64,000 nucleotides of DNA from Candidatus Propionivibrio dominans. Lineage in GTDB: Bacteria > Pseudomonadota > Gammaproteobacteria > Burkholderiales > Rhodocyclaceae. The notes under the pieces are model-generated. The model worked only from the letters and a program-made list of their open reading frames with translations, did no database searches and was not told the origin of the DNA. Below, piece after piece: positions 60,267 to 64,000 of the stretch; the stretch's first letter is position 1, and the number at the start of each line of letters is the position of its first letter. Made by a program: the position numbers and the translations under genes. Location of the stretch: assembly GCA_016709335.1 (NCBI GenBank), contig JADJNC010000005.1, positions 1-64,000 on the forward strand, read 5' to 3'.

Positions 60267-60974
60267 ATGCCGGATACCCGCTCAAGCCCTGCTGCAAATC
60301 GTCTGCTGGCGGCCCTGCCGCGCAAAGATCGCGAGCGTTTGCTGGCTTGCTGCGAGCCGGTCGAGCTTGCCTTTGCTGAGATTCTGGCCGAACAAGGCGT
60401 ACGCATGCGCCACGTATATTTCCCGACGGAAAGCTTTATTTCCCTGGTCGCGCCAATCGATGGCCGACCCAGCCTTGAGGTGGGATTGATCGGCAACGAA
60501 GGCATGCTCGGTATCTCACTGATTCTCGGTGTCGAGGTTTCGCCGCTGCTCGCCGTGGTGCAGGGAGAAGGGCCGGCCTGGCGAATGGATGCTGAAACGT
60601 TTTGCCGCGAACTCGGCCTGAGCACGGCGCTGCAAGTTTTGCTGCAACGCTACCTTTATGTGGAGATGAGTCAACTTGCACAAACAGCGGCATGCACCCG
60701 CTTCCATCTGCTTGAGGCACGCCTGGCCCGCTGGCTCCTGATGACTCAGGACCGGGCACACTCAACCGAGTTTCATGTGACGCAGGAATTTCTCGCCTAC
60801 ATGCTGGGCGTGCGTCGCGTCGGCGTGACCAAGGCCGCCAGTTCGCTGCAAAACAACAAACTGATCAGCTATTGCCGAGGGAATATCAGGATTGTCGACC
60901 GCCACGGCCTGGAAGCCGCCTCCTGCGGATGTTACAAGGCCGACAAGGCGAGCTACGCCGAAATGATGGGCTAG
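60267..60974 (+). CDS. Crp/Fnr family transcription regulator
   Basis: The start has AAGGAGA at 60254-60260. The 235-residue protein has a cyclic-nucleotide-binding-like domain (about 25-130), a dimerisation helix (about 130-160) and a winged helix domain with the recognition segment [16 protein letters not shown] (180-195). The CRP/FNR residues at the GT contact (R-E in CRP, S-R in FNR) are replaced by R-R-V-G-V here. Two pairs of cysteines occur (C28-C29, C220-C222) but not the FNR cluster pattern. A copy of the stress palindrome lies upstream, and the palindrome has Crp-like geometry, so this is the candidate regulator. The ligand is unknown. Confidence 0.88.
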   Translation: MPDTRSSPAANRLLAALPRKDRERLLACCEPVELAFAEILAEQGVRMRHVYFPTESFISLVAPIDGRPSLEVGLIGNEGMLGISLILGVEVSPLLAVVQGEGPAWRMDAETFCRELGLSTALQVLLQRYLYVEMSQLAQTAACTRFHLLEARLARWLLMTQDRAHSTEFHVTQEFLAYMLGVRRVGVTKAASSLQNNKLISYCRGNIRIVDRHGLEAASCGCYKADKASYAEMMG

Positions 60975-60991
60975 GGGGTGTTGACACCCCT
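60971..60991. terminator. Weak hairpin after the Crp/Fnr gene
   Basis: TAGGGG and CACCCCTA arms around TTGA form a hairpin overlapping the stop codon. No T run follows, so termination is uncertain. The remainder of 60975-61274 holds palindrome copy 13 and no gene. Confidence 0.3.
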
Positions 60992-61092
60992 AACATTCTT
61001 CCACTTAAGCTTGCTAATTTTGCTTAACGAAATCCCTGATCACCACAAAGCTGATATGTGGCTCGTTTATGTTGCAAGCATGAGAGACAGGT

Positions 61093-61110
61093 TTGTGCGC
61101 CACCGCACAG
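61093..61110 (+). promoter_or_regulatory. Stress palindrome copy 13, toward the collagen-like BON gene
   Basis: TTGTGCG-CCAC-CGCACAG then ACGG. TATTTT at 61131-61136 is exactly 32 bp from the centre, with T, A and T at the key -10 positions. The gene starts at 61275. Confidence 0.65.
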
Positions 61111-61274
61111 ACGGCCGCCCTACAAATAGCTATTTTTGTGTTGCCACTGATGATTCGTCGCTTTCTACGAAGCAACAGGGGGCAGTGATTCATCGATAGC
61201 TGTTCAAATCTGGGGATTGCTCACAATGACGTAAGTAATTCTCACTTCTCAAAAGTCTAACAGGAGGAATTGCC

Positions 61275-61703
61275 ATGAAATTTTCAAATCTATGCGTCAC
61301 TTCGGTGATGCTGCTCGCAATCAGTGCTTGCGTTGGTCCCGCCGGTCCGCAAGGTGAAACGGGTAGCCCTGGATACACTGGAGCTACTGGGGCATCGGGA
61401 GCTACGGGAGCGACTGGAGCAACGGGAGCTACAGGTGCATCGGGGGCCAGGGGATACACAGGGAACACTAGCGGCACCCCGGTACCCAGCGAGTACGACG
61501 ACCGTAGCATCACCGCCAGAGTGGTCGCAGCCCTTCGCGATCAGCCTGCTCTAAACTCCAGCGGAGTCACCGTCGAGACCTTCAACGGTACGGTTCGACT
61601 GAGCGGCTTTGTGACTTCCCAGGCTGACGCAACCAAGGCGATCGAGGTGGCGCGCCGCGTCGGCGGCGTGAGATCCGTCGAGAACAGCATGAACATCAAG
61701 TGA
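61275..61703 (+). CDS. Collagen-like BON-domain lipoprotein
   Basis: This 142-residue product follows a strong AGGAGGA site. A lipoprotein signal (ISAC, Cys19) is followed by 15 Gly-X-Y triplets (residues 21-65: [18 protein letters not shown] and so on), a short linker and one BON domain (about 75-142, [20 protein letters not shown]). Collagen-like triplets form triple helices, so a trimeric outer-membrane stalk carrying three BON heads is a reasonable model. The BON part is paralogous to that of the lipoprotein at 11862. I know of no standard family with this order. Palindrome copy 13 is upstream. Confidence 0.85.
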   Translation: MKFSNLCVTSVMLLAISACVGPAGPQGETGSPGYTGATGASGATGATGATGATGASGARGYTGNTSGTPVPSEYDDRSITARVVAALRDQPALNSSGVTVETFNGTVRLSGFVTSQADATKAIEVARRVGGVRSVENSMNIK

Positions 61704-61793
61704 GAGATGTTGGGTATGGATGGCTGATCAACCAAAGTGATCAACCATAGGGGGTCGTAGTCATTTAAAAACCAGGGCACCAATTATCAAATC

Positions 61794-61827
61794 ACTTCGA
61801 CCCCTTTAATACTTCGACCCCTTTAAT
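61794..61827 (+). repeat. 17-bp perfect tandem duplication
   Basis: ACTTCGACCCCTTTAAT occurs twice with no gap in the noncoding region after the collagen-like gene. The rest of 61704-61987 shows no gene. Confidence 0.85.
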
Positions 61828-61987
61828 ACACACGAAATACCTGACATTGTGCTGAACATCACTCTCTAAACTTGCATGAAATTGCGCGATAATGCGGCTC
61901 AACGCCTGCGGTCACTACGTTGGGCCGTGCGTCGGCAGCCACACTTTTTCTGCCCTGACCCAGGGCATATTGCAAAGGAGAATGCAC

Positions 61988-62359
61988 ATGCTTCAGCTCA
62001 CCCCTCTTGATTCGAACGTTCCGATCTTCCAGCAACTCGGTGATGATGTCTCACCCGTTATCCTGGTCAACATCTTCCAGGTCGCCGAGGGAGATATTCC
62101 CGCCCTCCTCAAGGCCTGGGAAGAAGATGCCAACTGGATGAAACAGCAACCCGGCTATATCTCGACGCAGTTGCATCAAGGCATAGCAGGCAGCACGGTG
62201 TTCATGAACTACGCCGTGTGGGAGTCAACGGCCCATTTCCGCGCCGCTTTCAGCAATCCCGAGTTCATGAAGGCACTGGAGCACTACCCGTCTTCAGCCG
62301 TTGCATCGCCGCACCTGTTCACGCGCCTTACGGTGCCCAATCTGTGTGTTGGACCCTAA
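61988..62359 (+). CDS. Antibiotic biosynthesis monooxygenase-like domain protein
   Basis: The ATG at 61988 is eight bases after AAGGAGA; the ATG at 61982 is too close to it. The 123-residue protein has the ABM ferredoxin-like pattern VILVNIFQVAEGDIPALLKA, QPGYISTQLHQGIAGSTVFM and YAVWESTAHFRAAFSNPEF. The family includes haem-degrading and quinol monooxygenases acting without cofactors, but many members are uncharacterised. It is a single gene, between a tandem repeat and a MITE. Confidence 0.85.
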   Translation: MLQLTPLDSNVPIFQQLGDDVSPVILVNIFQVAEGDIPALLKAWEEDANWMKQQPGYISTQLHQGIAGSTVFMNYAVWESTAHFRAAFSNPEFMKALEHYPSSAVASPHLFTRLTVPNLCVGP

Positions 62360-62410
62360 GCCGGCAGCATTCGCTCAAGCGACCTACAAAGTCGTCCGCT
62401 ATTGAAAGAT

Positions 62411-62574
62411 CTCAGAGACTGTGAATAATACCGAGCCGTCATTCCGGCGCAAGCCGGAATCCAGTACCTTCCTCTGATATCAATTAAACCAATAAGATAA
62501 ACGAACTGGACCCCGGCTTTTGCCGGGGACGAGCGCGGAAATCAGGCAGTAATGATTTTTTCACGGACTCTCAG
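62411..62574 (-). repeat. MITE-like element, copy B (inverted relative to copy A)
   Basis: This 164-bp element has imperfect terminal inverted repeats (CTCAGAGACTGTGAATAAT against the complement of the right end, CTGAGAGTCCGTGAAAAAAT) and the same two hairpins and core as copy A at 50207. It lies between the monooxygenase-like gene and DUF1272. No coding capacity. Confidence 0.7.
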
Positions 62575-62686
62575 TTCTGGAAATGGTTCGAGCACCCCGG
62601 AAATTGATTACGCTTGACTCTTCAAGAACTGTTACTACAGCATCAGTATGCCATTTAATCATGCTGTTGTTTCCCCGGAGCTACCC

Positions 62687-62938
62687 ATGCTGCAACTCAG
62701 GCCCAATTGCGAATGCTGTGACAAGGACTTGCCAGCGGATTCGACGGAAGCCCGCATCTGCTCCTTCGAGTGCACGTTTTGCGTTTCTTGCGCTGAAGGC
62801 AAACTCCACGGCAAGTGCCCAAACTGTGGCGGCGAACTGCTGGCGAGACCGCGGCGTCCGGCAGACAAACTGGCCAGCAATCCGGCTTCAAGGGACAGGA
62901 TCTACAAGCCAGCAACTTGTGCGAAGGCCACGGAGTGA
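62687..62938 (+). CDS. DUF1272 zinc-ribbon-like protein
   Basis: The start at 62687 follows GGAG. The 83-residue protein begins MLQLRPNCECCDKDLPADST and has seven more cysteines in CxxC-like pairs (ICSFECTFCVSC, CPNCGG), so it probably binds zinc. Function of DUF1272 is unknown. Its last 38 codons are duplicated at 63628-63739, downstream of the higBA pair. Confidence 0.85.
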   Translation: MLQLRPNCECCDKDLPADSTEARICSFECTFCVSCAEGKLHGKCPNCGGELLARPRRPADKLASNPASRDRIYKPATCAKATE

Positions 62939-63024
62939 CGTCGGACGACAATCCTGGAAAAGGAAAGACGATTGGGTCAGATCATTCTGTTTGACAGGTT
63001 CCGCGATACGGAACAAAATAAACC

Positions 63025-63303
63025 ATGATTCATTCATTCGCCTGTCCCGATACGGAAACGCTTTTCAACAGTCAGGCCGTGCGCCGGTTCAGGAATATCG
63101 AACGTGTGGCGCGACGCAAGCTGCTGCAGATTCATGCGGCGACCGAACTGGCCAGCTTGCGGATTCCTCCAGGCAACCAGCTCGAAGCGCTGAAAAGCGA
63201 TCGCAAAGGACAGCACAGCATCCGCGTCAATGCGCAATGGCGCGTGTGCTTTGTCTGGCGTGAGGATGGTGCGCACCAGGTTGAAATTGTGGACTACCAC
63301 TAG
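63025..63303 (+). CDS. higB: HigB/RelE-type toxin
   Basis: The 92-residue protein has the RelE-like fold pattern SQAVRRFRNIERVARRKLLQ, LRIPPGNQLEALKSDRKGQH, SIRVNAQWRVCFVWREDGAH and ends VEIVDYH, as in HigB/GraT toxins that cut mRNA on ribosomes. The antitoxin gene follows 9 bp later, the reversed (toxin-first) order typical of higBA. Confidence 0.9.
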   Translation: MIHSFACPDTETLFNSQAVRRFRNIERVARRKLLQIHAATELASLRIPPGNQLEALKSDRKGQHSIRVNAQWRVCFVWREDGAHQVEIVDYH

Positions 63304-63312
63304 GAGCTGAAC

Positions 63313-63618
63313 ATGGCTGAACTACTTGACGAAATCCACCCCGGTGAAATTCTGCTGGAGGACTTTATGAAGCCGATGGGAATTGCGGCCCGTCAGCTTG
63401 CGGCCGACATCGACGTCTCCCCCAGTCGCATCAGCGAGCTGGTGCACGGTTCGCGTCCGATTACCGCCGATACCGCACTGCGCCTCGGTCTGTTTTTCGA
63501 GATGGACCCTCGTTTCTGGCTGAACCTGCAAATGGAGTACGACCTGCGGGTTGCCGCGCGTACCCTTCAAGAAAAGATCACTCCTCGAATCCGCGTTTTT
63601 CAGCGCGCTGTTGCCTGA
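63313..63618 (+). CDS. higA: HigA-type antitoxin
   Basis: The 101-residue protein carries an Xre-like helix-turn-helix (RQLAADIDVSPSRISELVHG, TADTALRLGLFFEMDPRFWL), the standard HigA plan. It neutralises HigB and represses the operon. It follows higB at 9 bp with GGAG before its ATG. Confidence 0.92.
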   Translation: MAELLDEIHPGEILLEDFMKPMGIAARQLAADIDVSPSRISELVHGSRPITADTALRLGLFFEMDPRFWLNLQMEYDLRVAARTLQEKITPRIRVFQRAVA

Positions 63619-63627
63619 TTCGTTTAG

Positions 63628-63739
63628 CTGTGGCGGGGGGCTGTTGGCGCGACCGCGGCGTCCGGCAGACAAGCTGGCCAACAATCCGGCTTCAAGGGAA
63701 AGGATCTACAAGCCCTCTGGTTGTAGGAAGACCACGTAA
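63628..63739 (+). pseudogene. Duplicated 3' end of the DUF1272 gene
   Basis: SCGGGLLARPRRPADKLANN and PASRERIYKP match the end of DUF1272 (NCGGELLARPRRPADKLASN, PASRDRIYKP). No start or metal-binding front half is present. It begins 10 bp after the higA stop. Confidence 0.8.
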
Positions 63740-63798
63740 TAATGGCTCTTCACCTTTTACCCTCTCAATGCATGACTTGAATAGCCATAAGGTTAAGC

Positions 63799-63850
63799 AC
63801 GTCATTCCGGGGCCGCGAAGCGGAACCCGGAATCCAGCAACCAGGGTTGA
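63799..63850. repeat. REP-like hairpin
   Basis: CGTCATTCCGGGGCC, GCGAAGC and CCCGGAATCCAG form a nested hairpin of the same family as 47661 and the MITE-like elements. The last 150 bases of the window show no gene. Confidence 0.55.
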
Positions 63851-64000
63851 ATACAATCTTGATACCAGAGTCTGCCTTGGTGTAGCACTAACAGGCTGAA
63901 CATCGTGGCCAATCTGGATGCTTCAAGTTTTTCCTGGTGCCGGTTTTCTCCTTTCCCGCCACCCCTGGCTCGCGTAATATGCCAGTAAAATCAACTTGGC

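Noticed and set aside
47661..63850. CRISPR array
   Set aside because: The repeated hairpins are dispersed, not regularly spaced, and differ in orientation, as in REP elements.

Overview
The window looks like chromosomal DNA of a GC-rich betaproteobacterium, most plausibly in or near the Rhodocyclales. This rests on gene content and codon style (a long class I-type PHA synthase beside a FabI-like reductase, HiPIP, many BON/CsbD/glycine-zipper stress proteins), not on a marker gene, so it is tentative. It is an accessory region rich in export systems, stress proteins, remnants and repeats. No rRNA, complete tRNA or CRISPR array was seen.

Layout. 1-2530: a decayed gene, a broken tyrosine integrase and the 3' part of a tRNA-Arg, i.e. 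the scar of an integrated element. 2661-6502: MaoC-like hydratase, tandem HD/HD-GYP protein, histidine phosphatase, TonB-like membrane protein. 6575-17456: two efflux loci (adaptor-ATPase-two permeases on the minus strand; MacA-MacB-outer membrane factor on the plus strand) with HiPIP and a BON lipoprotein between. 17472-24560: stress and envelope genes (CsbD, FecR/DUF6600, a fused metallopeptidase, HPF, DUF302). 24645-34470: a stretch full of frameshifts (P-type ATPase, hemerythrin-like, two-component pair, extradiol dioxygenase, a third efflux locus). 34585-37375: orphan mlaF, a gene graveyard and a TacA-TacT toxin-antitoxin pair. 37435-44388: an RbbA-type exporter operon with its own outer membrane factor. 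44522-55441: fabI-phaC, BON, flavin reductase, acetyltransferase, VIT1-type transporter, antiporter, YihY, transglutaminase-like protein. 55592-57048: an IS4-type insertion. 57206-63740: MgtA-type ATPase, Crp/Fnr regulator, a collagen-like BON lipoprotein, HigBA and repeats.

How it fits together. The most interesting signal is a dispersed palindrome, oriented consensus TATGTGCG-N4-CGCACAGA, found 13 times and only between genes. Its geometry (TGTGC-N6-GCACA, variant TGTTC-N6-GAACA) is that of a Crp/Fnr operator with a changed core. Its left/right asymmetry points at the flanking stress gene. At most copies a -10-like hexamer lies exactly 32 bp from the palindrome centre, as in class II Crp promoters. 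Likely targets are BON, CsbD, FecR/DUF6600, glycine-zipper, PHA synthase, YihY, collagen-BON and possibly MgtA and efflux genes. A Crp/Fnr gene at 60267 carries a site upstream and has an unusual recognition helix, so it is the candidate regulator.

Caution. Many frames are broken, often near short homopolymers and sometimes in compensating pairs, and an 88-bp C/G block lies inside an operon. Some 'pseudogenes' here may therefore be intact genes with indel errors.
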